DNA of 64,000 nucleotides from Bog-473 sp963788585 (GCA_963788585.1 CAWBHA010000003.1:1736001-1800000), one strand, 5' to 3'; positions 25,205 through 34,708 are shown, numbered from the stretch's first letter. Notes: generated by a model not told the origin, from the letters alone. Program-made: numbers and translations.

Positions 25205-26668
25205 ATGCACACCGAAGCGAGCGCAGCGGCCCGTGCACGGCCCCGCGGCAGCCGGCTGCGCGGGAGCGCGCTCGCCCTGGGCGCGGCGCTCGGGGCGTTC
25301 GCCCTCGTGGCCAATCTGGTCGTCTCGCCGGGGGCGGGCGCGGTCACGCCGCCGAGCCAGGCCAGCACGAGCGCGCGCGGGGTGTCCAAGACGACGATCA
25401 ACGTGGTGTTCCCGGTGGTTGCCGTCAACAGCCTGGCCGGCAAGCTCGGCTTCGCGGAGGACAAGGAGTTCGGCGAGCAGACGACCGCGATCCATCTCTA
25501 CGTGAACCAGATCAACGCGGCAGGCGGGATCGACGGGCGCAAGATCAACCCGATGATCGTCCAGTACGACCCGACGAACGATGCGGGCATGGAGGCCCTC
25601 TGCCAGCAGTGGACCCAGGGGAGCCCGCCCGTGTTCGCGGTGGTCGACGGTATCGGGACGTGGGAGCAGGACAACCAGCTCTGCGTCACCCAGCAGGGAC
25701 ACACGCCGCTCATCAGCGCCTGGTCCACCACGACCAACTGGACGAACCTCGGCTCGCCGTATCTGTGGTGGACCGGACCCGACATGGCGCCCGTCCTCGC
25801 CGCCGTCGTGCAGTGGGGGCTGAGCTCGGGCCGGCTCGGCCACGGCAAGAAGGTCGGCGTGGTCGTCTCGGACCAGGCAGCGGACCAGGCCGCGCTCAAC
25901 GGCTACCTGCTGCCCGATCTGAAGAAGGCCGGCATCACGCCGCAGGTGGACACCATTGCCGGCAATCCCGACGAGACGGCCACGACCAGCTCGGACGCTC
26001 AGCTGGCCGCCGAGCGGCTGAAGGCCTCGGGCGTGCAGAGCGTCATCCCCATGGTGCCCGAGAACGCCTTCTTCCCGTACCTGTCCGCGGAAGCCTCCCA
26101 GCAGTACTACCCGCAGCTCCTGCTCAGTGACTACCAGTCGACCATCGAGATCGCCCTCGGCCTCACGCCGACCCCCTACGAGAAGGAGCTCGACGGCCAG
26201 GAGGGCGTCACGACCGAGACGCTGGGCGGGATCGACGACAACCGGCCCGAGAGCCAGGGCGGCTACGACCCCGGCGTGCGCTCGTGCTACGTGACGTGGC
26301 ACGCGTTCCATCCCAAGCCGATCGCGGGGACGCTGTACTTCTACATCGAGGAGCAGGGCCCGATCCAGGCCTGGTGCGGGGCGATCAGGCTGTTCGCGAC
26401 GGCGGCGAAGGACGCAGGGCCGAACCTCAACCGGCGCACCTTCGTCGAGGCGATGTCCCGATTGACCGACTACCCGGGCACGCTGGCACCGGTGTGGAGC
26501 TTCGGGCCGGACAAGTTCTACGGGCCGACCCAATACCAGGTGGTGAAGATCCACACCAACAAGCCCGTGTCGTCGCAGTGCAAATTGCCCAAGAGCGGCC
26601 GCCCGCAGGGGACGTGCTGGGTGACGGTGCAGCCCTTCAGGCCCTTGTCGAGCCTCTCGGGTTCCTAG
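25205..26668 (+). CDS. Liv-type substrate-binding protein, secreted copy (tandem paralogue)
   Basis: 487 aa. The binding domain is nearly the same as in the preceding gene, but the N-terminus is different: a shorter signal with RGSALALGAALGAFALVANL and an AGA-V junction that looks like a signal-peptidase I site. Paired Cys are conserved in both copies (EALCQQW, NQLCVTQ, RSCYVTWHAF, AWCGAIRLF, GTCWVTV). Tandem duplication with divergence around the cleft could broaden substrate range. Last gene of the transporter run; convergent with the SDR at 26695. Confidence 0.92.
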   Translation: MHTEASAAARARPRGSRLRGSALALGAALGAFALVANLVVSPGAGAVTPPSQASTSARGVSKTTINVVFPVVAVNSLAGKLGFAEDKEFGEQTTAIHLYVNQINAAGGIDGRKINPMIVQYDPTNDAGMEALCQQWTQGSPPVFAVVDGIGTWEQDNQLCVTQQGHTPLISAWSTTTNWTNLGSPYLWWTGPDMAPVLAAVVQWGLSSGRLGHGKKVGVVVSDQAADQAALNGYLLPDLKKAGITPQVDTIAGNPDETATTSSDAQLAAERLKASGVQSVIPMVPENAFFPYLSAEASQQYYPQLLLSDYQSTIEIALGLTPTPYEKELDGQEGVTTETLGGIDDNRPESQGGYDPGVRSCYVTWHAFHPKPIAGTLYFYIEEQGPIQAWCGAIRLFATAAKDAGPNLNRRTFVEAMSRLTDYPGTLAPVWSFGPDKFYGPTQYQVVKIHTNKPVSSQCKLPKSGRPQGTCWVTVQPFRPLSSLSGS

Positions 26669-26694
26669 CGGCTCCCGGCCCGGCCGCGCTGTGC

Positions 26695-27528
26695 TCAGGC
26701 GATGGCGGTGGGTGAGGGCGCGCGGCCGTGCAGGATGTCCTCGAAGCGCGTTTCGAGCGCAGGAACCAGCTCGGGATGGGTGAGGATGTAGAAGGTGCCG
26801 GTGCGCACGGCGTCGAGGACGCGCTCGGCCACCGACTCGGGCGGGAGACCGCCGTCCACCAAGCTCTGCAGGGCGGCGCGCAATTCGGGGGCGTCACCCC
26901 CCTCACGATCGGGTGCCCAGGCCGGACGGTTGCGATCGGACTCGGCGATGCGCGTCTGGACGAAGCCGGGGCAGAGAACAGAGACACCGACCGGTGCGCC
27001 GACCGCCTGGAGGTCCTTGAACAGCGTCTCCGAGATCGCCACGACCGCCTGTTTGGTGGCGTTGTAGGGGCCCAGGAAGGCGGCGCTGGCCAGCCCGGCG
27101 ATGGACGCCGTGTTGACGACATGCCCTTCGCCCTGCTCGATGAGCAGCGGGACGAACGTGGCGATGCCATGGACCACTCCCCAGAGGTTCACGCCGAGGA
27201 TCCAGCGCCACTCGGCCTCGCTGACCTCCCAGATGGGTCCGCCCAGCCCGACGCCCGCGTTGTTGTGGACGAGGTGCACGGCCCCGAACCGGTCGAGTGC
27301 TCTGTCGCGCAGCGCGCGGACCGATGCGGCGTCCGCCACGTCGGTCACCGCGCCGATGGCGTCGCAGCCCCGCGCGGCCAGCTCGGTCACCGCCTGCTCG
27401 AGCGGGCCCTGCTCGATGTCGGCGAGGACGATCTTCATGCCGGCCGCCGCGGCCTGTCCGGCGACGGCCTTGCCGATCCCGCTGGCCCCACCGGTGATCA
27501 CGGCCACCTTGCCCTGCAGGTCCTCCAT
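26695..27528 (-). CDS. Short-chain dehydrogenase/reductase
   Basis: 277 aa classical SDR: TGGASGIGKAVA, HNNAGVG, catalytic Ser in NTASIAGLAS and YNATKQAV. The C-terminal extension (YILTHPELVPALETRFEDIL) is typical of actinobacterial SDRs that act on hydrophobic alcohols or hydroxy-acyl groups. The ATG at 27528 is preceded by a GGGAGG-like site. Stands alone on this strand; substrate unknown. Confidence 0.91.
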   Translation of the reverse strand: MEDLQGKVAVITGGASGIGKAVAGQAAAAGMKIVLADIEQGPLEQAVTELAARGCDAIGAVTDVADAASVRALRDRALDRFGAVHLVHNNAGVGLGGPIWEVSEAEWRWILGVNLWGVVHGIATFVPLLIEQGEGHVVNTASIAGLASAAFLGPYNATKQAVVAISETLFKDLQAVGAPVGVSVLCPGFVQTRIAESDRNRPAWAPDREGGDAPELRAALQSLVDGGLPPESVAERVLDAVRTGTFYILTHPELVPALETRFEDILHGRAPSPTAIA

Positions 27529-27647
27529 GGGCCCTCCCGTTGCTCGGTCGCGTGGCAGTCAAGCACGGTGGGACGCGCCCGGCCAATGTCACGGGTGCTG
27601 GGCTTCTGCCGCTTGACAGAACGACGAGGTGAGCCAAAAGTTGCACC

Positions 27648-27986
27648 ATGCGACACCGCAGCCTGAGCATCCCGGACGCTCGCGGGCAGGAGGCGCACCT
27701 GCGAGTCACACGGCACCCCGAGCAGCGAAAGGTCGTGCTGAGCCATTGGCGCGACGGGCTCTGCGTCGCGTCGACGCCGGTCGAGGTGGGCGAGGTGCCC
27801 GCGTTCATCGGCATCCTCGCCGACGCGTTGGGCGACGCGGTCGACACCTCGGCACAGGCCCCACCCACCCGGGGTGGCGTGGGCCGGCTGCTCGAGCGGC
27901 TCGACCACTGGCTGCGGCCGCGGCTGGCCCAGGTGGCCGAGCTGCGGCCGGCCAAGGGCCCCCCGGCGCAGCCGAAGGCCGGGTGA
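27648..27986 (+). CDS. Hypothetical protein, 112 aa
   Basis: Not recognised. Soluble, no signal peptide or membrane segment. The N-terminal half reads as a short beta-rich unit (HLRVTRHPEQRKVVLSHW, LCVASTPVEVGEVPAFIGIL); the C-terminal third is Pro- and Arg-rich and low in complexity. This pattern resembles small actinobacterial proteins of unknown function with a conserved VLShWrdg motif, but I cannot name a family. A TTGACA hexamer at 27613-27618 upstream may be a -35 element, without a good -10. Confidence 0.6.
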   Translation: MRHRSLSIPDARGQEAHLRVTRHPEQRKVVLSHWRDGLCVASTPVEVGEVPAFIGILADALGDAVDTSAQAPPTRGGVGRLLERLDHWLRPRLAQVAELRPAKGPPAQPKAG

Positions 27987-27993
27987 GTGCGTC

Positions 27994-28608
27994 TCAGCTT
28001 TCGGGCCGAGCCCCCGCCAGCGCCGTGCCGGGCGGCCCCTGCGCCAGCCGGCGCGCGATGACGCCTGCGCAGTCGGTCGCGCGCTGACGCGACGTGTCGA
28101 CCTCGAGGTCGTACGCGATCCCCGCGTGCACTGCGTCCTGCCAGCGCGCGACGGCGTCGACCACCTCGCTGCCCGCCGTCTCGCGGGCTTGGCCCCACGA
28201 CGCCGCCCGCCGGCGCCAGATCTCCTCGACCGGGCACCGGACGCCGACCAGCAGGACCGGGAGTCCGGAGAGGCGCTGGGCGGCGTCACGCCAGAGGTGC
28301 CGTGGCCTCGAGTAGAGGTCGTGCTGTCCGACGTCGACGACGACGTCGACGCCCAGGCGGGCATGGGCCGCCACCGAGTCGTACAGGGCGGCGTAGAGCA
28401 CGACCACGATGTCCTCGAGGTCGGGTCGCTCACCGCCGGGGCGTAGCCCGATGCCGGGCCGGAAGCGCGGGGGAGTGGCGCACATGGAGGCATCGACGCC
28501 GAGGTTGACCCACAAACCTGGGCTTGCGTCCTGCAGGGCGCGGGCGATGGACGTCTTTCCTGCACGCGGTGCCCCGTTCAGGATCACGATCTGGCCGGGC
28601 GAGGTCAC
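27994..28608 (-). CDS. P-loop kinase, chloramphenicol 3-O-phosphotransferase-like (CPT family)
   Basis: 204 aa. Starts with Walker A VILNGAPRAGKTSIARALQ, the CPT-family opening. Further family pieces are VVLYAALYDSVAAHARLG, VVVDVGQHD and LLVGVRCPVEEIWRRRA. CPT phosphorylates chloramphenicol, but most relatives have unknown small-molecule substrates, so resistance should not be assumed. Solitary gene; convergent with 27648. Confidence 0.82.
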   Translation of the reverse strand: MTSPGQIVILNGAPRAGKTSIARALQDASPGLWVNLGVDASMCATPPRFRPGIGLRPGGERPDLEDIVVVLYAALYDSVAAHARLGVDVVVDVGQHDLYSRPRHLWRDAAQRLSGLPVLLVGVRCPVEEIWRRRAASWGQARETAGSEVVDAVARWQDAVHAGIAYDLEVDTSRQRATDCAGVIARRLAQGPPGTALAGARPES

Positions 28609-28639
28609 CGGGCCCAGTCTGGCGCGGTCGGCTGGACGC

Positions 28640-29050
28640 TCAGTTCGACGGGCTGGGCACGAAGCTGAAGCGCACGCGGCGCCGCGGGTTGTCGACGTTG
28701 AGGTCGACGAGGAGGAGGGACTGCCACGTGCCGAACGCGATGCGGCCCTCGAGCACAGGGAGGGTCACCGACGGGCCGATCAGCGCCGGCAGCAGATGGT
28801 CGGCACCGTGGCCGGGCGACCCGTGGGCATGCCCATAGCGGTCGTCGCGGGGGAGCAGGCGTTCGAGCGCGGCCAAAAGGTCGTCGTCGGATCCCGCTCC
28901 GGTCTCCATGAGCGCGAGGCCGGCCGTGGCGTGGGGCACGAAGACGTTCACGAGGCCGTCGCCACGATCGATGCAGAAGCGCCTCACCTCGGGGGTCAGG
29001 TCGACGAGCCGCGCCCGGGCGGTGTCGACGTCGATCTCGACCGAGTCCAT
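28640..29050 (-). CDS. YjbQ/UPF0047-family protein
   Basis: 136 aa. Family motifs: VNVFVPHATAGLALMETG, HGSPGHGADHLLPALIGPS and IAFGTWQSLLLVDLN. The conserved His residues and E are in place. YjbQ proteins have been reported to have weak thiamine-phosphate synthase activity, but their physiological role is open. I chose ATG 29050 (MDSVEIDV), since homologues begin there and the longer frame upstream is low-complexity. Confidence 0.88.
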   Translation of the reverse strand: MDSVEIDVDTARARLVDLTPEVRRFCIDRGDGLVNVFVPHATAGLALMETGAGSDDDLLAALERLLPRDDRYGHAHGSPGHGADHLLPALIGPSVTLPVLEGRIAFGTWQSLLLVDLNVDNPRRRVRFSFVPSPSN

Positions 29051-29300
29051 AGGTCCGCCAGTCTGCCCGCTCGGGTGATCGCGGCCCCACGGACCCGACG
29101 GGCCGACCCGCTGAGACGGGGGTGGGCGGGCGCCCACGGGACCGACAACTTTGGCCGAGGAGCCCGTTGCTGCGGCCCGTTTGCCCTCCACCCGGAATCC
29201 GGGGATGCCGATACCCGCTCGCAGCGGGCGGGCGCCCGAACCCGAGCGGACTCGCTCGAACGGGGCGTCGTCAGGCTCGACGAACGAAGGGAGACGAAAG

Positions 29301-29594
29301 ATGCCGGTGCTCGAGTTCCAGTTCGAGGTCGGAGAGGACGAGCGGCACGCGGTGAACTTCCGCTTCAACCGAACCTACGGGCCGGTCACCATCTCGGTGG
29401 ACGATGAGCGGGTCCTCCGCAAGGTCAAGCCCTTCAGCCTGCACAAGACCCAGCGCTACGAGGTGGCGGTCGGAGAGAGGGAGCGACACGATGTCCTCAT
29501 CGAGAAGACGCGCAAGCGCTGGCTCGGCGGCTTCTTCCCTCAGGAGTGCGTGGCCTACGTCGACCACCGGGAAGTGGGCCGCTACTCCGGGTAG
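29301..29594 (+). CDS. Conserved small protein, 97 aa, function unknown
   Basis: Compact beta-rich protein with no signal or membrane segment: VLEFQFEVGEDERHAVNF, YGPVTISVDDERVL, HDVLIEKTRKRWLGGFFP and AYVDHREVGRY. The HxVxIEKxR..GGFxPQ..VYVD pattern recurs in small actinobacterial hypothetical proteins. A GAAGGGAGAC site precedes ATG 29301, so the gene is probably translated. No functional partner is visible: YjbQ diverges upstream and the sulfatase converges downstream. Confidence 0.7.
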   Translation: MPVLEFQFEVGEDERHAVNFRFNRTYGPVTISVDDERVLRKVKPFSLHKTQRYEVAVGERERHDVLIEKTRKRWLGGFFPQECVAYVDHREVGRYSG

Positions 29595-29634
29595 CCCTGC
29601 TCGCGGCGCGGCCGCGACGCGCACGGTCGCGCCG

Positions 29635-31935
29635 TCATTGGCTCGCGAGGATGGCGGCTACCTCCGCCACGGGATCCCGGACGACCGGTCCCGATGCAGT
29701 CACCTCCGCCCGGATGATGGTGCCGTTGAAGGGAAACGGCGCCTGGTAGTCGTCCCCGACGGCAGGTCCCCACTCGTAGCCGCAGGTGAGCCCGGTCATG
29801 ACCTCGTTGAAGGCGACCGGGGTGAAGCGCTCGACCGTCCCCGTCCCGACGCGCGTCCCGTCCTGGTGCAGCTCGGCCTGCCCTCCCAAACCGGCGTCCT
29901 TCTCGAAGCGGAACTCGACGAGGTGGCGTCCCGAACCCAGCGTCGCCTCCGCGACGACCTCGTAGAGGGTCTTGCCGTACAGGTTGTGCACGTAGCGAAG
30001 ACGCCCGTCGTGGACGTGCAGCGACCAGCCCCCGAGGGCGCAGCCGAGGGCCAGAAGCGTGCCGCTCGGCACCACACCTTCGGGAACGTCGATCGTGACC
30101 GTCATCACGTGTGAGCGGTTGCGGACGTCGACGGCAACCCACTCCGGGACCGGTGCCCCGTACGGGAAGTAGCGGAACGTCTGCTGCGGGCGCCGACGGT
30201 CGTGCTTGTGCGCAACCGCTTCGAGCACGCGGTTGTCCAAGGGGAGGACGTCGTTGCGCTCGGCCTCCCGCCACCACAGCGCAACGAGCTCGGCCACCTT
30301 GTCGGGCATCTCGGGAGCCAGGTCGTTGTACTCCGAGACGTCCTCCTCCACGTGGTAGAGCTCCCACACGTCGTCGTCGAAGGGGGCGCTCGCCCGGAGG
30401 CCGTCGTCGTAGATAGGTCCGACGGGGTGGTAGGTGACCGCCTTCCAGCCATCGTGGTAGATGGCCCGGGACCCCAGCATCTCGAAGTGTTGGGTGTGGT
30501 GCCGGCCAGGTTCGTCCTGACCGCCCGCACCGAGCGCGTACGCGAAGCTCGTACCGTCGAGGTGCGACTGCGGAATCCCGTCGATCTCGTCGGGGGCGGC
30601 GACACCTGTGAGCTCGAGCACCGTGGGCAGGATGTCGACGGCGTGCGCGTACTGCCGCCGCAGCGCACCGGGTGCGCTCCGCCGACGGGAGGGCACACGC
30701 ACGATGCACGGGTCGGCCACACCACCCTCGTGGACTTCGCGCTTCCAGCGCTTGAACGGCGTGTTGCCGGCCATCGTCCACCCCCACGGGTAGTTGTTGT
30801 GGCAGAGCGGGCCGCCGATCTCATCCATGCGCCGGTACATCTCCCCGACGCCCCCGCCCTCGAAGTTCGACAGGCGGCCCTCGTTGATCGTGCCCTCCTT
30901 GCCGCCCTCGGAGCTGGCGCCGTTGTCGGAGACCACGATCACGACGGTGTTCTCCGCGTCCCCGAGGTCGTCGATGAAGTCGAACACGCGGCCGATCTGC
31001 TCGTCGGTGTAGGAAAGGTAGGCGGCGAAGCACTCCATGAAACGCTCGGCTAGGGCCTTCTGCCGCTCGTCGAGCGAGTCCCAGTCGGGGACCCACGGCG
31101 GGCGGGGCGAGAGGACCGTTCCCTCCGGCACGAGGCCCTGGGCGAGTTGGCGGGCGAAGGTCTGCTCGCGCCAGCGGTCCCACCCTTGGGCGAAGTGACC
31201 CTTGTAGCGCTCGATCCACTCGGCCGGCGCGTGGTGGGGTGAGTGGCAGGCGCCCGTCGCGAAGTAGAGGAAGAAAGGAAGCTGGTCGTCGACGGCGCGC
31301 AGGTCCCCGAGGTACTCGATGGCGCGGTCGGCCATGTCCGCGCTCAGGTGGTAGCCCTCCTCGATCGAGCGCGGCGGCGGCACGCTGTGGTTGTCGTGGT
31401 ACAGGGCGGGCACGAACTGATGCGTTTCGCCGCCGTGGAAGCCGTACCACCGGTCGAACCCACGTCCCAGCGGCCACGTCGCGCGCGAGTTGGCCATGTT
31501 CGTCTCGCCCTCCGGGCTGAGGTGCCATTTCCCGATGGCATAGGTGGCGTACCCGCACGAACGGAGGATCTCGGAAAGGAAGCCGTTCTGGCGGGGCGGC
31601 CGGCCCCAGTAGCCGGGAAACCCGGTGGCCAAGTCGGCCACGCGGCCCATGCCACTGCGATGGTGGTTCCGACCGGTCAGGAGGCAGGCGCGGGTCGGGG
31701 AGCAGAGCGCGGTCGTGTGGAAGTTGGCCAGGCGGACTCCCTCCGCCGCCACCCGGTCGATGGCGGGGGTGGCGATGTCGGATCCGTAACAGCCGAGCTG
31801 GGCGAACCCCACGTCGTCGAGCACGACGAGCACCACGTTCGGCGCACCTTCGGGCGGCGTCGGCTCGGGGGGCCACCACGGCTCCGAGTCCCGCCAGTCC
31901 CGGCCGATCTTGCCCCGGAATTCGATCCCGGCCAC
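29635..31935 (-). CDS. Type I sulfatase (arylsulfatase family), formylglycine-dependent
   Basis: 766 aa. The active-site Cys motif is C78-S79-P80-T81-R82 followed by ACLLTGR, the sequence that formylglycine-generating enzyme modifies. Metal-site Asp residues are D40 and D41 (VVLDDVGFAQLG), with VVSDNGASSEGG as the second Asp-Asn pair. The C-terminal ~200 residues form a beta-rich domain. GTG 31935 is chosen because AGGGGG lies upstream and the frame before it is low-complexity. No signal peptide, so probably cytosolic. Third gene of a minus-strand set with TauD and CadD-like genes, suggesting release of sulfate from organic sulfate esters. Confidence 0.9.
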   Translation of the reverse strand: MAGIEFRGKIGRDWRDSEPWWPPEPTPPEGAPNVVLVVLDDVGFAQLGCYGSDIATPAIDRVAAEGVRLANFHTTALCSPTRACLLTGRNHHRSGMGRVADLATGFPGYWGRPPRQNGFLSEILRSCGYATYAIGKWHLSPEGETNMANSRATWPLGRGFDRWYGFHGGETHQFVPALYHDNHSVPPPRSIEEGYHLSADMADRAIEYLGDLRAVDDQLPFFLYFATGACHSPHHAPAEWIERYKGHFAQGWDRWREQTFARQLAQGLVPEGTVLSPRPPWVPDWDSLDERQKALAERFMECFAAYLSYTDEQIGRVFDFIDDLGDAENTVVIVVSDNGASSEGGKEGTINEGRLSNFEGGGVGEMYRRMDEIGGPLCHNNYPWGWTMAGNTPFKRWKREVHEGGVADPCIVRVPSRRRSAPGALRRQYAHAVDILPTVLELTGVAAPDEIDGIPQSHLDGTSFAYALGAGGQDEPGRHHTQHFEMLGSRAIYHDGWKAVTYHPVGPIYDDGLRASAPFDDDVWELYHVEEDVSEYNDLAPEMPDKVAELVALWWREAERNDVLPLDNRVLEAVAHKHDRRRPQQTFRYFPYGAPVPEWVAVDVRNRSHVMTVTIDVPEGVVPSGTLLALGCALGGWSLHVHDGRLRYVHNLYGKTLYEVVAEATLGSGRHLVEFRFEKDAGLGGQAELHQDGTRVGTGTVERFTPVAFNEVMTGLTCGYEWGPAVGDDYQAPFPFNGTIIRAEVTASGPVVRDPVAEVAAILASQ

Positions 31936-31996
31936 GTCGTACCCCCTGGTCCCTCGATGGTCACGAGAGCATGGCACGGATGCACGTGGCACCGGC

Positions 31997-32632
31997 TCAG
32001 AGCAACCCGAACGTCCCGGATTCGAGAAGGACGAGGACACCGATACAGCACAAGAGGATCGGCACCACGACCGCGCCCCCACGTGTCATGAAGCCTCGCG
32101 CCCTCTGGTGCCGGCCTCCAGTGAGCACGAGCACCGTCAAGACGAACTCCCCGACGATGAAGACCACCGCGATGACGCCGAGCCGGGCGGTTCCGCCGAC
32201 CCGGAAGAGCGGGATGTAGGCAGCGAGGTTGTCGCCGCTCGCCGAGATGGTCACCAGCGCGGCGGCCGTGAAGCTCCGTCCGACGGCACGTCGGGCGATC
32301 CGCCCGCGACGCCCGTCCTCTGCCCCCGGGGTCGCTTCGGCCTCCGCTCCCGACCCCCGTAGCCCCACCAGCCCGCGCACCCCGATGGCCAACGGCACCA
32401 CGCCCAGCAGGCCGACCACGGCGGCGGAGAACTCGTAGAGCAGCGCCGCCGCGGCGGCCGCCACGGCGACGATGACGGCGGCCCCGGCCACCTGGCCGGC
32501 CGCGATGCGGCGGGCCCGCTCCAGCGGCGCAGCCGCCGCCATGGCCATCGTCACCAGGCCATTGTCGATGTTGGTGCCGAAGAAGGCCGCCGTGGCGACG
32601 CCGATGTCGGCGCCCAGCCCGCCGGTTGCCAA
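31997..32632 (-). CDS. CadD/LysE-superfamily membrane transporter
   Basis: About 211 aa, five to six membrane segments. The first helix ends FFGTNIDNGLVTMAMAAAA, matching the FvaTNIDDi motif of CadD cadmium-resistance transporters. A second related motif, TISASGDNLAAYIPLF, comes after the central loop, as in the family's internal duplication. The start is uncertain: TTG 32632 fits the family N-terminus, and no ATG or GTG is nearby. Lies between dioxygenase and sulfatase genes, so it may export a product such as sulfite or an anion rather than Cd (inference). Confidence 0.78.
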   Translation of the reverse strand: MATGGLGADIGVATAAFFGTNIDNGLVTMAMAAAAPLERARRIAAGQVAGAAVIVAVAAAAAALLYEFSAAVVGLLGVVPLAIGVRGLVGLRGSGAEAEATPGAEDGRRGRIARRAVGRSFTAAALVTISASGDNLAAYIPLFRVGGTARLGVIAVVFIVGEFVLTVLVLTGGRHQRARGFMTRGGAVVVPILLCCIGVLVLLESGTFGLL

Positions 32633-32640
32633 GACGAATG

Positions 32641-33498
32641 TCAGCCCGCGGGCAGCGGCAAGGCCGGGCCGTAGGGCTTGTCGCCCCGCAGGGTGACGCG
32701 GTGGGCGAAGCGGGCGGTGTCCCCGTAGTCGTCCAGCGCGTAGTGCAAGGTCGCCCGGTTGTCCCAGAAAGCCACCGAACCGGCCCGCCAACGGAAACGG
32801 CACGTGTATTCCGGCTTGACGCAGTGGGTGTAGAGCATCTCGAGGATGGCGTCGCTCTCGTTCTCCGACAGCCCGAAGATGGAGCGCGTGAATTGCCGGT
32901 TGACGAAGAGTCCGTTGCGCCCGTTCTCCGGATGCGTGCGCACGACCGGGTGCAGTGCGGGCAACAGCTTCTCGCGCCACGTCCCGTCCCATTCGTAGCC
33001 GCCCCGCTCCGCGACGTCCGCGGCGAACCACGGGTCGTGGTGGATGGCGATGAGCTCGTCGCACATCGAACGTACCGGGTCGGCCAGGCCGTCGTAGGCG
33101 TCCTGGAGGCTGGCCCACATGGTGTCGCCGCCCACCGCGGGCGCCTCCAGCATGTAGAGGATCGAGCCCATGGCCGGGGTCTGCAGGAACGTCACATCGG
33201 TGTGCCACCAGTTGGCGCGATCGACCTTGCCGTCGATGGCCAGCACCTCGGGGCTCTCGTCGATGGACGGCAGCACGGGGTGTGCCTCGGTGACGGTGCC
33301 GAACTGCCGGGCGAACGCGGCCTGTTGCTCGGCGCCGAGCGACTGATCGCGGAAGAAGATCACGTGATGCGTGTTGAGGGCGTCGCGGATCGCCGAGACG
33401 ACCTCGGGAGGGAGCGGGACCGAGATGTCGACACCGCCGATCTCGGCGCCGATGGTGGGGGAGACGGGGTTGACGCTGAGCGAGGTGGCGAGGGTCAC
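32641..33498 (-). CDS. TauD/TfdA-family Fe(II)/2-oxoglutarate dioxygenase
   Basis: 285 aa. Iron ligands are H99 and D101 (WWHTDVTF) and H252 (RATLHYALDDYG). The 2-oxoglutarate carboxylate is expected to be held by R267/R271 (HRVTLRGD). These numbers are almost the same as in TauD. Relatives include taurine dioxygenase and the alkylsulfatase AtsK; with a sulfatase in the same operon, cleavage of a sulfonate or alkyl sulfate to release sulfite or sulfate is plausible. GTG 33498. First gene of the three-gene unit, about 8 bases before the transporter start. Confidence 0.9.
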   Translation of the reverse strand: MTLATSLSVNPVSPTIGAEIGGVDISVPLPPEVVSAIRDALNTHHVIFFRDQSLGAEQQAAFARQFGTVTEAHPVLPSIDESPEVLAIDGKVDRANWWHTDVTFLQTPAMGSILYMLEAPAVGGDTMWASLQDAYDGLADPVRSMCDELIAIHHDPWFAADVAERGGYEWDGTWREKLLPALHPVVRTHPENGRNGLFVNRQFTRSIFGLSENESDAILEMLYTHCVKPEYTCRFRWRAGSVAFWDNRATLHYALDDYGDTARFAHRVTLRGDKPYGPALPLPAG

Positions 33499-33645
33499 GG
33501 GCCAATTCTGCCCGAAATCGTCAACACGTTCCGCTGCGTCGGTGCCTCCACCCGGAAACGGGCGTCGCGGGGCCGCCGGCCCCTACATTGACCCCAGCCG
33601 GTGCGCACAGCCGGACCACCGGGGACAACGGTCAGGGGGCCACAC

Positions 33646-34708
33646 ATGAGCGACGACAGCCGGGGACTCGTCCTCACCCCGCCTCTCCGCAACTACTCGC
33701 CCTGGTACCAGTGGATGGCCCGCCTGGCCGCCACGAGCCCACGAGGACCCCTTGCCCGAGGGCGACCCGTCGGCCCTTCCCGCCTGGATCGAGCGCACCC
33801 GGGTCCGGCTGCACGAGCTCCTCGGGCGGGAGCCCGAACCGGTGCCGCTCAACGTCGAGACGCTCGAGTCGGTGGCCTGCGACGGCTACCGCCGGGACAA
33901 GATCGTCTTCGACACCGAGGACACCATGTCGGTACCCGCCTACCTGTTGGTTCCCGACGCGAGGCGAGACGCCGCGCCCGGCGCGGCCGTCGTCGCGTGC
34001 CACGGGCACGGGCCCGGCAAGAGCCAGGTCGTCGGACTCGAGCACACCGAGATGCCCAACGCCGACTACGGCCTCCAGCTGGTCCGCCGCGGGTATGTCG
34101 TGCTCGCCCCGGACCTGCGCTGCTTCGGCGAGCGGCAGGACTGGAACCCCGAGGACCACTACGCCTGCGACACCAACTTCGTCCACGCGGCGATGGCGGG
34201 TTGGAACCCGTTGGCCCAGAACGTCTGGGATCTGCGGCGCTGCCTCGATCTGCTCGAGGGGCACCCGCTCGTCGATCCGGCGCGGCTCGGCATGGTCGGC
34301 ATCTCCTACGGCGGGACGGTCACGCTCGTGACGGCCGCGGTCGACGACCGGGTCGCGGCGTCGGTGGTGAGCGGCTACTTCTCCTCGTGGGCGGAGAGCC
34401 ACAAGATGCCGTGGAACATGTGTGGTTCCCAGATCATGTTCGGCATGCTCGGCCGCCTCGAGCACGAGGACCTCGGCGCCCTCGTGGCGCCGAGGCCGAT
34501 GCTGGTGGAGTCCGGCACCGAGGACATGCTGTTCCCCGTTGCCGCGGCCGCGGAGTCCGTGCGCCGCGTCCGCCTCGTCTATGCGCGACAGGGGGTGGCG
34601 GACCGCCTGGTGCACGACATCTTCGAGGGGGGCCACCAGTGGCACGGCACCGAGGCGCTTCCCTTCCTGGACCGCTGGCTCGGTCCGGTCCCCGGCACCG
34701 AGGGCTGA
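33646..34708 (+). CDS. Alpha/beta hydrolase (dienelactone hydrolase/Abhydrolase_7-like), frameshifted
   Basis: About 350 aa. Nucleophile elbow GISYGG with the catalytic Ser; acid in ESGTEDMLFP; the His in GGHQWHG near the C-terminus. The strand-loop VVACHGHGPGKSQ supplies the oxyanion region. A frame change near 33735 separates the start (MSDDSRGLVLTPPLRNYSPW) from the rest, which resumes at PEGDPSALPAWIERTR. GGGGG...CACAC precedes ATG 33646 without a strong ribosome site. Resembles large bacterial esterases near dienelactone hydrolases; substrate unknown. Confidence 0.8.

Noticed and set aside
23890..26554. Two long antisense frames opposite the binding proteins
   Set aside because: They mirror each other only because the sense genes are duplicated; no codon or motif support.
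27994..28608. Chloramphenicol resistance gene
   Set aside because: Family match to CPT is only at fold and motif level; most relatives have other or unknown substrates.
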